This document shows, piece after piece, positions 1 to 8,108 of a stretch of 34,262 nt of DNA (position 1 is its first letter; each line of letters opens with the position of its first letter). The translations under genes were made by a program, and so were the position numbers. A model generated the notes under the pieces. The model was not told where the DNA came from and ran no database searches. It saw only the letters and a list, made by a program, of their open reading frames with translations. Source of the stretch: Natrialbaceae archaeon Tc-Br11_E2g14 (lineage in GTDB: Archaea; Halobacteriota; Halobacteria; Halobacteriales; Natrialbaceae); the NCBI GenBank assembly GCA_001564275.1, contig LKND01000029.1:1-34262 (forward strand), in the 5' to 3' direction.

Positions 1-624
1 CTCGAGGCTCGCGACGTGCGCGTCCCCGCCGACTGGGACGAACGCTATCGAACGCCGTTTGTCGACGCGCCCGAAGGTGCGGAGGTTCCGCTTCCCGCAC
101 ACGTGAGCCGGGCGCTCGCCGATGCGGGCGTCGACTGGGGCGACAACGCGGTTCGTCGTGCCGTCGTCGCTGCCTTCGATCCCGACGTCGAGACGAGGCC
201 CGGGGCGCGGGCGGCCGTCGACGCCGCCGGCGAAACCGGTCCGGTCGCCATCTGTTCGAACTGTAGCGTCCCGGAACTGGTGGGTCGAACGCTCGTCAGA
301 TCGGTGTTCGATCGCACGGAGTTCGACGCCATCGTCACGAGTGTCGGCTGTGGCTGGCGAAAACCGGCACCGGAAATATTCGAGAGTACGGCCGATCGTC
401 TCGGCGTCACCGTCGAGGATCTGATTCACGTCGGCGATGATGCCCGGACCGACGGAGGTATCGAAGCGGTCGACGGTACGGCCGTGTTGCTCGAGGAAAC
501 GCCGCTTACTGCCGTTCCAGGCAAACTCGAGGCGCTCACGGTGGGAGGAGAGAGCGTGGAGCCGTCACCGGGGACAGGGCAATGTGATTCGTCGGTCCGC
601 TCACGGGAGGACCGGCCGCGATGA
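1..624 (+). CDS. HAD-superfamily phosphatase of the cobalamin operon (5' truncated)
   Basis: The reading frame is open from base 1, so the gene starts before the window; 207 residues are visible. HAD motifs II-IV can be seen in order: ICSNCS (about residues 84-89), the Lys in GWRKPAPEIF (about 121) and HVGDDARTDG (about 143-152). Motif I (DxDGT) would lie upstream. HAD enzymes hydrolyse phosphate esters through an Asp nucleophile. The stop overlaps the cbiB start as ATGA, so the two are translationally coupled. The cluster encodes the late cobalamin enzymes but no recognisable CobC- or CobZ-type phosphatase, so removal of the alpha-ribazole (or adenosylcobalamin) 5'-phosphate is a plausible role. 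That role is inference from context. The HAD assignment is firm, the substrate is not. Confidence 0.8.
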   Translation, partial: LEARDVRVPADWDERYRTPFVDAPEGAEVPLPAHVSRALADAGVDWGDNAVRRAVVAAFDPDVETRPGARAAVDAAGETGPVAICSNCSVPELVGRTLVRSVFDRTEFDAIVTSVGCGWRKPAPEIFESTADRLGVTVEDLIHVGDDARTDGGIEAVDGTAVLLEETPLTAVPGKLEALTVGGESVEPSPGTGQCDSSVRSREDRPR

Positions 625-1637
625 CGGCGGCCATCACCGCGCTGGCGATCATCGTGCTCGCGTGCAGCCTCGACCTGTTCGTGGGGGAACCGCCACGGCG
701 GATGCATCCGGTCGCGTGGTTCGGGCGGCTTGTCGGGGGTTTCGATCGCCAGTGGAGCACCGAGACGCACATCCAGCGGTTTATCGGCTATCTCGTTGCG
801 TGTTTCCTCCCGCTCCTTCCGGCACTCCTCGCGGGAGGGGCGGTCGCCCTCGCGATCGCGTGGTCTCCTGTTGTCGGTGCCGTCCTGGCCGCGGTGGTGC
901 TCTTCGTCACCTCGAGCCTCAAACTGTTACTCGATCTGACGCGGGAGGTCATCACGGCGACGGCGGCCGACGGGCAATCTCTCGAGGATGCTCGCGAGCA
1001 GGTTCGTGGACTCGTCGGTCGGGACGTCGACGAACTGTCGCCCGCCCAGATACGTTCGGCGGCCATCGAAAGTGCAGGCGAGAACCTGGCGGACGGGTTC
1101 GCGGCGACGCTCCTCCCGTTCGCCCTGCTGGCACCGCTCTCGTTGCCCGTCGCGGCCGCGGTTGCGGGCTGGATAAAGGGGGTAAACACGCTCGACTCGA
1201 TGCTTGGATATCGATCGAAGCCACACGGGACCGGCAGTGCACGACTCGACGACGTGGTCATGTTTTTGCCGGCGCGAATAACGGCCTGCTCGCTCGCCGT
1301 CGCGTCCATCCGCCCGAGCGCCCTGACCGCGGCACGATTCGATGCGAAGAGCCTCGCCTCGCCCAATTCCGGATGGCCGATGGCCGCTCTCGCTCACGGT
1401 CTCGACGTCCGTCTCGAGAAGGTCGGAGCGTACGTTCTTAACGCGGACGCCGACGTGCCGTCGGTCGCCGACGGTGAGCGCGCGATTTCGGTCGTGCGGC
1501 TGGCCGCAGCGATGCTCGTCGCCCTCGCGGCCATCTTGGCCGGCTTTGCCCCGGCGCTCGAGTCGCTCGTCGCTTCGAGGATAGTCCAGATAGACTCGCC
1601 GCTGACGGGGCACGTCCTGGGGGTGGCCGACCCGTGA
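621..1637 (+). CDS. cbiB: Adenosylcobinamide-phosphate synthase CbiB
   Basis: A 338-residue membrane protein of the CbiB/CobD(synthase) family. It attaches the aminopropanol phosphate arm to adenosylcobyric acid. The N-terminus has the family pattern of a hydrophobic helix followed by LDLFVGEPPRRMHPVAWFG, and the middle shows AGWIKGVNTLDSMLGYRS, matching the conserved 'N-T-LDSM-GY+' signature of the family. Several hydrophobic segments place it in the membrane. The length is normal. The ATG lies inside the stop of the HAD gene (ATGA), and the stop overlaps the GTG of cobS, as in a tightly coupled operon. The substrate arm would be supplied by CobD, encoded four genes downstream. Confidence 0.93.
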   Translation: MTAAITALAIIVLACSLDLFVGEPPRRMHPVAWFGRLVGGFDRQWSTETHIQRFIGYLVACFLPLLPALLAGGAVALAIAWSPVVGAVLAAVVLFVTSSLKLLLDLTREVITATAADGQSLEDAREQVRGLVGRDVDELSPAQIRSAAIESAGENLADGFAATLLPFALLAPLSLPVAAAVAGWIKGVNTLDSMLGYRSKPHGTGSARLDDVVMFLPARITACSLAVASIRPSALTAARFDAKSLASPNSGWPMAALAHGLDVRLEKVGAYVLNADADVPSVADGERAISVVRLAAAMLVALAAILAGFAPALESLVASRIVQIDSPLTGHVLGVADP

Positions 1638-2467
1638 GACGCGGCCCGCCGGACGCCGTCCGCGGACTGCGTGGTGCGGTCGCGTTTCTGACGCGGCTCC
1701 CAGTGCATCCGCCCGAGTGGGTCCGTACCCTGGTCCCGGGAGCGTCGACGACGGATCCGGGCGACCGAGCGATGGAGGACTGGGAACGGTTCCGCGGCCG
1801 ACCGTACACGATCACGCTCGTTGGCTGGCTCGTGGGGGCCATCGTCGCGATTCCCATGGCCCTGGGAATCCAGCTCGGCCTCCCACCGGAGATCGTCGCC
1901 GTCGCCACGCTCGCGACGCTGTTTGCGGTGACGGGCATTCATCACCTCGACGGCGTTGCCGATTTGGGTGACGCGCTGGTCGTCCACGGCGACGCTGACC
2001 GACGACGGGGGGTTCTGAAGGACACGACGACCGGCGTCGGCGCACTGTTGGCCGTGGCGTTCGTGTTGCTCAGCCTGGCGCTCACCGTGACTACGCTGGC
2101 CCGAACGCCGGTCTTTCTCGCTGTCGGCGTCGTCATCGCCGCCGAAGTCGGGGCGAAGACTGGCATGGCGACGATGGCCTGTCTCGGCCGGGCCGCCCAC
2201 GAGGGGCTGGGATCCCAGATGACGGCCGCCGCCGACCCGTCGAAACTGGTCGCTCCAGCGCTTCTCGCCTCCCCCGCGCTGTTGGTGACGGGGCCGTCAC
2301 CAGCCGCCGCAATGGCCCTGCTCGGGGCACTCGTCGGGGCCACCCTCCCCTGGTGGTGGGCCCGTCGCCACCTCGAGGGGCTGACGGGGGACGTCTTCGG
2401 GGCCGCAAACGAGATAGGGCGGCTGCTGGGATTACTCACGGGGGTGATCGCGTGGACGCTCTGGTGA
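1634..2467 (+). CDS. cobS: Adenosylcobinamide-GDP ribazoletransferase (cobalamin synthase) CobS
   Basis: A 277-residue polytopic membrane enzyme. It joins adenosylcobinamide-GDP to alpha-ribazole (or its phosphate) in the final assembly step. The family's acidic metal-binding motif is present as DGVADLGDALVVHGD at about residues 106-120, followed by long hydrophobic segments and a terminal GDVFGAANEIGR, also typical of CobS. It starts with GTG in a 4-base GTGA overlap with the cbiB stop. CobS proteins are usually about 250 residues; the extra length here is a loop near residues 30-60 (ending DPGDRAMEDWERF). The next gene, cobY, overlaps its last 16 bases. Confidence 0.92.
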   Translation: MRRGPPDAVRGLRGAVAFLTRLPVHPPEWVRTLVPGASTTDPGDRAMEDWERFRGRPYTITLVGWLVGAIVAIPMALGIQLGLPPEIVAVATLATLFAVTGIHHLDGVADLGDALVVHGDADRRRGVLKDTTTGVGALLAVAFVLLSLALTVTTLARTPVFLAVGVVIAAEVGAKTGMATMACLGRAAHEGLGSQMTAAADPSKLVAPALLASPALLVTGPSPAAAMALLGALVGATLPWWWARRHLEGLTGDVFGAANEIGRLLGLLTGVIAWTLW

Positions 2468-3126
2468 TGGCCGGCGGTCGGGGGTCACGCCTCGAGAGCG
2501 ACCGCGAGAAGCCACTGACTGCGGTCGGGGGCCGTTCGATGATCGACCGGGTGCTCGAGGCAGTGACCGAGAGTAGGTTCGAGGAGGTTTTCGTGGCCAG
2601 CTCTCCACACACATCGGCAACCGGTGTGCACGTTCGCGAGTGGGCTTCGGACCGGCCGTCGTCGGTTGGCGACCGGGATAGAACGATCACCGTTCTCGAG
2701 ACCACCGGGAACGGCTACGTGAGCGACCTCCTGGACGTCCTCGAGGGCGAGCAGGGCCCTTCGCCCCCAGTACTCAGCGTTGCGAGCGATCTACCGCTGC
2801 TCGAGGGGGCCGTCCTCGATTCGGTCCACCGTCGCTATTGCCGCGAGCGTGGCTCCCCCTCAATTACCGTTTGCGTGCCCGTCGCGCTCAAACGACGACT
2901 CGGCCTGTCGGTCGACTCGACCCTCGAGCACAAGCCACACCTCGCGCCGACGGGGGTCAACGTCGTCGGCACCACTGACCAATCCATGACAGTCACCAAG
3001 TACGACAGCCGACTCGCGACGAACGTCAACCGACGAAGGGACGTCCAGGTGGCCGAGACACTCCTCACGGCTCGAGGCGGACCGAGGGGCGAGGATGGCT
3101 TCGCGGAGGATACGGGATGCGAGTGA
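2452..3126 (+). CDS. cobY: Adenosylcobinamide-phosphate guanylyltransferase CobY
   Basis: A 224-residue nucleotidyltransferase of the archaeal CobY type, which replaces bacterial CobU for activation of adenosylcobinamide phosphate with GTP. The N-terminus MDALVMAGGRGSRL is the GxG-x-R-L nucleotide-binding loop of MobA-like NTP transferases, followed by EKPLTAVGG. The GTG at 2452 is chosen because it gives the full first beta strand; an in-frame ATG at 2467 would cut it off. The start lies inside cobS (16-base overlap) and the end overlaps cobT by 10 bases. CobY has no kinase activity, which fits direct synthesis of cobinamide phosphate by CbiB in archaea. Confidence 0.9.
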   Translation: MDALVMAGGRGSRLESDREKPLTAVGGRSMIDRVLEAVTESRFEEVFVASSPHTSATGVHVREWASDRPSSVGDRDRTITVLETTGNGYVSDLLDVLEGEQGPSPPVLSVASDLPLLEGAVLDSVHRRYCRERGSPSITVCVPVALKRRLGLSVDSTLEHKPHLAPTGVNVVGTTDQSMTVTKYDSRLATNVNRRRDVQVAETLLTARGGPRGEDGFAEDTGCE

Positions 3127-4184
3127 TCCTCGCGGCTGGAGCGACTGAGACGGGACTGATCGAGGGGATCAGCGCCGCCGGCGCGACCCCGGCGGTGATG
3201 ACGGCCACGGCTCCCGCGGATGCCGAAATTTTGGTGTACGGCCAGCCGACGACGACCTCCAGTACGCCGGTGAGTCCAACCGGCTGTCCGACCCCGGCCG
3301 CGGTTAGCCGAGCGGTACGGGAGGTCGTCGGCTTCGACGTGACCGTACTCGACGCCGGGATGGCCGAACCGACGCGCGCACCGACGGTGGACCTCGGAGC
3401 AGCAACGGGAACGGACTGCCGTCAGGCGACGGCGGTTCCGAATCCTGAACAGGTGTTCGAGCCAGCACGACGGTTCGGCTCCAGCCTTCCGGACGAACGA
3501 TTGCTCATCGGCGAGACGATATTGGGCGGGACGACGACGGCCCTCGGCGTCATCTCCGCGCTCGGGGAGCCGACGTCGGTTTCCTCGTCGTTTCCCGATA
3601 ACCCGGTCGCCCGCAAACGCGAGGTGGTCGCCGAGGGGTTGTCGGCCTCTGGCCTCTCGCTCGGCGACTGTGCCGGTACACCGCTCACGGCCATCGAGGC
3701 CATGGGGGATCCGGTGCAGGCGGCGGTACTCGGCACGGCGACAGGTGCCTTGGGGTCAGGAACCGAGGTGGTACTGGCCGGCGGGACGCAGATGATCGCC
3801 GTGGCGGCGTTGTTGCGTCACGGCGGTCTCGAATTGCCGCTCGAGCTGGCGACGACGCGGTTCGTGGCCGAGGACCCGGCGGTCGACCTGGCGGAGGTCA
3901 GCGCTCGGTACGAGCTGGGGGTGACGGTGACGGATCCTGGATTCGAACACGGCGAGCACGTCGCGGTGGCCCGCTATCTCGCCGGTGAGGCGAAGGAGGG
4001 CGTCGCGATGGGCGGAACACTGTCGCTGGTGCCCGAGGGGGAGATGGCAGCGGTTCGCCGTCGACTCGTGGGTGTCTGTGCCAGACTGGGAATCGAGGGC
4101 GACACACCGACGGCTCGAGAGGACGAGTCGGCAGCCACAAAGTCCGAGGACTGGGCGACGGACGGAGGCACCTATGGATCCTGA
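3117..4184 (+). CDS. cobT: Archaeal nicotinate-nucleotide-dependent phosphoribosyltransferase CobT
   Basis: A 355-residue protein of the archaeal CobT-like (UPF0284 / TIGR00303) family, which activates the lower-ligand base by transferring phosphoribosyl from nicotinate mononucleotide. Visible features are the Gly-rich stretch LLIGETILGGTTTALGVI (about 129-146), which resembles the phosphate-binding region of CobT, and a second Gly-rich stretch at VVLAGGTQMIAVAALL. It overlaps cobY by 10 bases and cobD by 11, so it belongs to the same transcript. The product, alpha-ribazole phosphate, feeds CobS. The C-terminal 30 residues are polar and look disordered. The family assignment is strong; the identity of the base used cannot be read from the sequence. 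Confidence 0.87.
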   Translation: MRVILAAGATETGLIEGISAAGATPAVMTATAPADAEILVYGQPTTTSSTPVSPTGCPTPAAVSRAVREVVGFDVTVLDAGMAEPTRAPTVDLGAATGTDCRQATAVPNPEQVFEPARRFGSSLPDERLLIGETILGGTTTALGVISALGEPTSVSSSFPDNPVARKREVVAEGLSASGLSLGDCAGTPLTAIEAMGDPVQAAVLGTATGALGSGTEVVLAGGTQMIAVAALLRHGGLELPLELATTRFVAEDPAVDLAEVSARYELGVTVTDPGFEHGEHVAVARYLAGEAKEGVAMGGTLSLVPEGEMAAVRRRLVGVCARLGIEGDTPTAREDESAATKSEDWATDGGTYGS

Positions 4185-5202
4185 CGCGGTGAACGGGGGC
4201 GAGCGCGTTCCTCACGGTGGTGAGCCGGAATCGAGCGTCCTCGACTTTTCGGCCAACATCAACCCGAACGTCCCCGACGGCGTGGACCGCGTGTACGCCG
4301 ATGCGCTCGCGTCCGCTCGTCGGTACCCGAACGACGAGTATCCCGACTTCAGGGACGCTGCAGCGACCTACATCGACTGTCGTCGCTCGGACGTGGTGGC
4401 GACCCCAGGCGGACTGGCCGCGATCCGCCTCGCCCTCGAGTGTGTGCTCGAGCCCGGCGACGAGGTCCTCGTGCCGTATCCGAGCTTCGGGGAGTACGCC
4501 CGCGAGGTTAGATTGCAGGGGGGCCTGCCGACGTTCGTCCCACAGGCGGAGATGGGATCACTGGGATCGGCACTCCTCGAGGGCGTCACCGCCGTCGTCG
4601 TCTGTCGACCCAACAACCCGACCGGCGACCTCCTTCCACGGTCCGACCTCGAGGCCCTGCTCGAGCGGTGCGTCGACACGGAGACGACACTCCTGGTGGA
4701 CGAGGCATTTCTGGGCTTCACTGACGAGCCGTCGCTCGCCACCAAGGGTGTCGATCGGCTGGTCGTCGCCCGGTCGTTGACCAAACTCTTCGGCCTGCCG
4801 GGGCTGCGTGCGGGGTTTGCCGTTTCGAGCGGGTCGCTGGGTGAGGCCATGGAAACTGCCAGGCGGACCTGGAACGTCTCGACGCCCGCCGCCGCAGTCG
4901 GTGCACACTGCATGCGGGATCGCGAGTTCGTGGAACGCACCCGAGACGAAATCGCGAGCGAGCGGGCCCGAATGCGTCGAGAGCTGGCGGATGCTGCCCA
5001 GTACACCGTCTCGCCATCGAGTGCGCCCTTTCTTTTGCTCGACGTCGACGGCTCCGTCGACGCCCTCCTCGAACGTGCTCGAGGGGCCGGTATCGCCATC
5101 CGTGATGCCCGGCCATTCCGGGGGCTCGACTCGCACGTCCGAATCGCGATCAAGAACCGTTCGGCCAACGATCGACTGCTCGAGGTGCTGACCGATGGCT
5201 GA
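4174..5202 (+). CDS. cobD: L-threonine-O-3-phosphate decarboxylase CobD (PLP aminotransferase fold)
   Basis: A 342-residue class I/II aminotransferase-fold enzyme related to histidinol-phosphate aminotransferase. The N-terminal HGG (about residue 14) plus LDFSANINPNVP is typical of CobD. VVCRPNNPTGDLL, LLVDEAFLGF and the PLP lysine motif SLTKLFGLPGLR (Lys about 204) are all present. It makes (R)-1-amino-2-propanol phosphate for CbiB. The ATG at 4174 is chosen over upstream frame extension because it begins directly before the HGG region and overlaps the cobT stop by 11 bases. HisC is the main alternative, but the cobalamin operon and the HGG/SANINP signature favour CobD. Confidence 0.9.
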   Translation: MDPDAVNGGERVPHGGEPESSVLDFSANINPNVPDGVDRVYADALASARRYPNDEYPDFRDAAATYIDCRRSDVVATPGGLAAIRLALECVLEPGDEVLVPYPSFGEYAREVRLQGGLPTFVPQAEMGSLGSALLEGVTAVVVCRPNNPTGDLLPRSDLEALLERCVDTETTLLVDEAFLGFTDEPSLATKGVDRLVVARSLTKLFGLPGLRAGFAVSSGSLGEAMETARRTWNVSTPAAAVGAHCMRDREFVERTRDEIASERARMRRELADAAQYTVSPSSAPFLLLDVDGSVDALLERARGAGIAIRDARPFRGLDSHVRIAIKNRSANDRLLEVLTDG

Positions 5203-5989
5203 ATTCCCGGCCTTCGAACCGACCGTTTCGGAAAACGTACTGCGGATCAGGCGAGCTGGAACGACGTGGCTCTCGACCGGCTGGAACGGGGGCCGAATCA
5301 GATCTGACACGGCCTACAACGTCTCCGTGCCCGAGGGATGGCGGTGTCCGGACATCGAGTCGTACGTTCGCACTCGGCTCCGAAGAGCGGGATTTCTCGA
5401 GGGCGAGGAACTGACACAGCCAGGGGGTCCGACGCTGCTCACTGGCGTCGACCTCGAGCACGCCCGCGGGGCGCACTGTGGACCTGTGACTGCCTACGCC
5501 ACCGCGGGGGTGTCGAATCCAGCGGCCCTCCCGCTCGAGCCGACGGGCGGATCCTTGCCCGACGGCGTCCCGGCCTGTGGGGAAGACGATTACGAGTCGA
5601 CGAGCCCGGAGGATCACTCCACTGACTCCCGTCCCGCAGGCACCGTCAACGTGATCGTCGCGACGACGTGTCGCCTCGAGGCGGGTGCGCTCACGAACCT
5701 GATCGCAGTCGCCGCGGAAGCGAAGGCCCGAACGCTGCTCGGCCGGACCGGCTTTCCGGGAACGACGACCGACGCCATCGTCGCGGGCCACGATCCAGCC
5801 GGCCCGGGACGGGCGTTTTCGGGCAGCCTGACGGACGTCGGTGCGGCGACTCGAGCCTGCGTGCGAGAGGCAGTGACTGCCTCCCTCGAATCGCGATACA
5901 GCGTCGAGGAGGCGGCAGTTCCCGAATCGGTCACAGCGGCGAAACACGGGACGGCGACTGACGTTCGGGCAACGGTCTTTTGCCCGTGA
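5195..5989 (+). CDS. cbiZ: Adenosylcobinamide amidohydrolase CbiZ
   Basis: A 264-residue CbiZ-family protein. CbiZ removes the aminopropanol arm from adenosylcobinamide to give adenosylcobyric acid, letting archaea salvage incomplete corrinoids. The sequence shows the family blocks VLRIRRAGTTWLSTGWNGG near the N-terminus, GPVTAYATAGVSNP in the middle, VNVIVATTCRLEAGALTNLI, and a terminal half with EAKARTLL and FPGTTTDAIVAG. An acidic insertion at about residues 115-147 separates the two conserved halves and may be a surface loop. It overlaps cobD by 8 bases and is the last gene of the operon; a 172-base gap follows. Its presence beside CbiB, CobY and CobS gives this operon a complete salvage route. 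Confidence 0.92.
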   Translation: MAEFPAFEPTVSENVLRIRRAGTTWLSTGWNGGRIRSDTAYNVSVPEGWRCPDIESYVRTRLRRAGFLEGEELTQPGGPTLLTGVDLEHARGAHCGPVTAYATAGVSNPAALPLEPTGGSLPDGVPACGEDDYESTSPEDHSTDSRPAGTVNVIVATTCRLEAGALTNLIAVAAEAKARTLLGRTGFPGTTTDAIVAGHDPAGPGRAFSGSLTDVGAATRACVREAVTASLESRYSVEEAAVPESVTAAKHGTATDVRATVFCP

Positions 5990-6161
5990 TGTGGGCGCTG
6001 AGCGGGCCGTTCGGCCGATGGCTTCGCGATTTCCACCACTGGACAGTAGCGGTGGCCCCGATCGGGACCGCGGGCCAGGTGCAGTTGGCCGGGTTGGCAG
6101 GACTCACAAACCCGTCGCCGGAATCAGGACGATTAATCTGTCCGCAACCCTTTGGACCCGC

Positions 6162-6785
6162 ATGAGCGGGCAGCACCCAGACCCAAGGTCGATCTCCTCG
6201 ATCGCCGTGACCTCGAGTGACGTCGTCGATGCCTTCGTCTACACGCAGACGAATCCGGGTCGGGCCGTCATCCGCGTGACGCCGCCCTTCCACGGTCGGA
6301 TGCGCGCCCGTTTGCACGTCTATCACGTCGACGACGGTGCTGCGACCGGGGCGATCCATCTGGATCCTGCCCACGTACTCGAGCGATCGGTCGTGGCGGC
6401 GTATCCGAATTTTGAGGCCCCGATGCCGGCCCCGTCCACGGGGGTTTCCGATTCCGCAGGTGGAGAGACAGCCGAGGACGGGGCTGGGACGGATGGGGAT
6501 CGATCGGAACCCTCGGCCGCCGACGGCGAGGACGGGCAGAACACGCCCTCCCTCGAGCGCCAGCGAAAGGCACATGCCAGGGCCGTCGACCGCTGGCGAA
6601 ACCGGGCGCTCGAGGGCATCGTTCCAGCTGTTCGCGTCCGCGTGTACCCGAAGAACACCGAGCGGACCGGCGCAGCCGCCGAATCCGTCTCGCGTTCGGA
6701 GCCGCGCCCGGACGATGCCAACGGTGTCCGCCACGAGATTTCCATCGCCGTCCTCGGCGGTCGGGCTGAGACTACGGATGCGTGA
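6162..6785 (+). CDS. Conserved haloarchaeal hypothetical protein (DUF8009-like)
   Basis: A 207-residue protein with no recognised catalytic motif. The N-terminal block (about 8-70: SSIAVTSSDVVDAFVYTQTN and then a basic/aromatic beta-rich stretch) and the C-terminal block (about 140-170: KAHARAVDRWRNRALEGIVP, then VRVRVYPKN) look conserved. They flank an acidic low-complexity linker at about 88-130. The ATG at 6162 is chosen because a weak TATA-like TTAATC lies near 6133, about 29 bases upstream, and because the conserved-looking sequence begins there; an upstream in-frame GTG/ATG would add non-conserved residues. The family name is from memory and uncertain. No function is proposed; the linker between two ordered parts suggests a soluble cytoplasmic adaptor-like protein. 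Confidence 0.6.
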   Translation: MSGQHPDPRSISSIAVTSSDVVDAFVYTQTNPGRAVIRVTPPFHGRMRARLHVYHVDDGAATGAIHLDPAHVLERSVVAAYPNFEAPMPAPSTGVSDSAGGETAEDGAGTDGDRSEPSAADGEDGQNTPSLERQRKAHARAVDRWRNRALEGIVPAVRVRVYPKNTERTGAAAESVSRSEPRPDDANGVRHEISIAVLGGRAETTDA

Positions 6786-7000
6786 TCGAGGTCCGTTCCT
6801 CGGATGGAGGTTCGATCCCTCTCGGCGCGTTGATTCGACCGTGGTGTGCCCACCGGTGAACCCAACTCGAGCGCAACGGCATGCATGTCCGCCGCGAGCG
6901 GGACACAGCGACGGCGTTTCGGGTCCCCGTAGCCCGCCCGCACTTTCACTTTCACTCCGGACGGATCGCTTTGACATTGGTTCACGCCAACTGTTTGGGC

Positions 7001-7180
7001 ATGTACGCCAGTTCCACCACTCAGCAGCCGGTCGGGAGCAACCGAACGGAACCGCGACGGATCGACGTCAGTGATCTGGATACCCGCAGTGTGCAGGAAT
7101 TCGTCCGCTCGAGCGTCGACAGCGACGAGGTGTCACTCGAGCATCGAGGCTCGCGGACGTATCTCGTCGTCGGCGAATAG
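7001..7180 (+). CDS. Small haloarchaeal hypothetical protein (59 aa)
   Basis: A 59-residue acidic protein beginning MYASSTTQQPVGSN. The core, residues about 22-58, alternates polar and hydrophobic residues (IDVSDLDTRSVQEFV, DEVSLEHRGSRTYLVVGE) and could form a small helix-strand-strand unit. Coding signs are an acidic composition, third-position GC and a terminal beta strand ending at the stop. The frame is open further upstream, but the upstream part is basic and His-rich (from non-coding DNA), so the start is placed at 7001. I do not recognise a named family. The short size fits many haloarchaeal small proteins of unknown function. Confidence 0.5.
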   Translation: MYASSTTQQPVGSNRTEPRRIDVSDLDTRSVQEFVRSSVDSDEVSLEHRGSRTYLVVGE

Positions 7181-7308
7181 GCTGTGATACGGTCCCAGTC
7201 GGTTTCCACCGTCCTCCGGCATTCGTGGTCCGGTAGATCGGGTCCCTCGAGACACCGAATCCAGCCGGAGACCGAAGGCACTTGAGCCCCGGACACGTTC
7301 GCACTCCC

Positions 7309-7884
7309 GTGTCACCATCGGCTTCGGATTCGGATTCGGATATGGCGGCGAGTGCGAGCACTGGTACCGCCACCGACGGGCCCGAGAATCCCCGTGTCGA
7401 GGTGTATCCCGACTGTGAGGTGGTGGTCGACTTCGACCCCGACCTGACCTTCGAGTGCGTCGACGACTGCACCTGGTGTTGTCACCACGGTGTGTTGCTC
7501 TACGATCGGGACCTCCTCGAGCTCGCCGAACGGGCGACCCTCGCCGACACCACGACCCAGTTTCGGGGCGAACCGTTCGTCACCCGTGAGGAGAAATCCA
7601 GGGACACCCACGTCGCCGACGATGGCCAGGCCTGCGCGTTTCTTCGCGAGGATGGCCGCTGCTCGCTCCACCTCGAGCACGACTGGAAGCCCACGCGGTG
7701 TTCGGTGTTCCCGCTGGGTGTCCGGCTCGAGGCCGACGGGCTGCATGTGGACATCCGCGACTCAGCCCACGAGCACTGTGAAGGCCTCGACGTCAGCGAG
7801 CGACGCGTGATCGACAACCTCGAGGCGTTCCTGCCCGAACTTCTCTGGGACCTCGAGAACCCCGATAGCGACCGCGAGTTGTGA
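7309..7884 (+). CDS. YkgJ-family cysteine cluster protein
   Basis: About 191 residues. It carries the YkgJ pattern C-x3-C-x2-CC (CVDDCTWCC, residues about 50-58), then CAFLREDGRCSLH, then RCSVFPLG and HEHCEGLD, giving at least eight conserved Cys that could bind zinc or an Fe-S cluster. The function of this family is not established. The GTG at 7309 is preferred because a degenerate TATA-like CTTGAG lies about 27 bases upstream at 7281-7286; the ATG at 7342 is a good alternative, since the conserved part starts only at about residue 27. The stop is followed after 22 bases by a palindromic repeat element. Confidence 0.8.
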   Translation: MSPSASDSDSDMAASASTGTATDGPENPRVEVYPDCEVVVDFDPDLTFECVDDCTWCCHHGVLLYDRDLLELAERATLADTTTQFRGEPFVTREEKSRDTHVADDGQACAFLREDGRCSLHLEHDWKPTRCSVFPLGVRLEADGLHVDIRDSAHEHCEGLDVSERRVIDNLEAFLPELLWDLENPDSDREL

Positions 7885-7906
7885 TGCACGGACAGGTCCC
7901 GAGTCA

Positions 7907-8021
7907 ACTATAGTAACAACTGAAACGAGTTACACATTGATCGCCGACCCGTCTGGCGATCAGGTGTGCAATGACTTGCAGTGGCCACTATAGTAGCTGC
8001 CACTGGCCGTCGTTGCACACC
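7907..8021. repeat. Three-arm palindromic repeat (MITE-like) between convergent genes
   Basis: Arm A (7907-7945, beginning ACTATAGT and ending TGATCGCC) is an imperfect inverted copy of arm B (7955-7994, beginning GGCGATCA and ending ACTATAGT). Arm B is also an inverted copy of arm C (7999-8021), with 19 of 23 bases matching, including GGTGTGCAA and CAGTGGC. A-B and B-C hairpins are therefore mutually exclusive. No ORF is carried. It sits between the convergent YkgJ and SDR genes. It may be a miniature inverted-repeat element or a bidirectional terminator-like structure. Related pieces occur at 12772-12812 and 18988-19016. Confidence 0.75.
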
Positions 8022-8108
8022 TGCGCAGCCACCCTTGCCCGTCCAGGTTTGTCGTCGGTGCCAACCCCGCTCGCTGTGCGGGCGGGTAGATCGCCGTTAG
8101 TGAGCCAT

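Noticed and set aside
2353-2451. Upstream extension of CobY
   Set aside because: It would run through cobS in another frame and precede the first conserved strand. The GTG at 2452 gives the standard CobY start.
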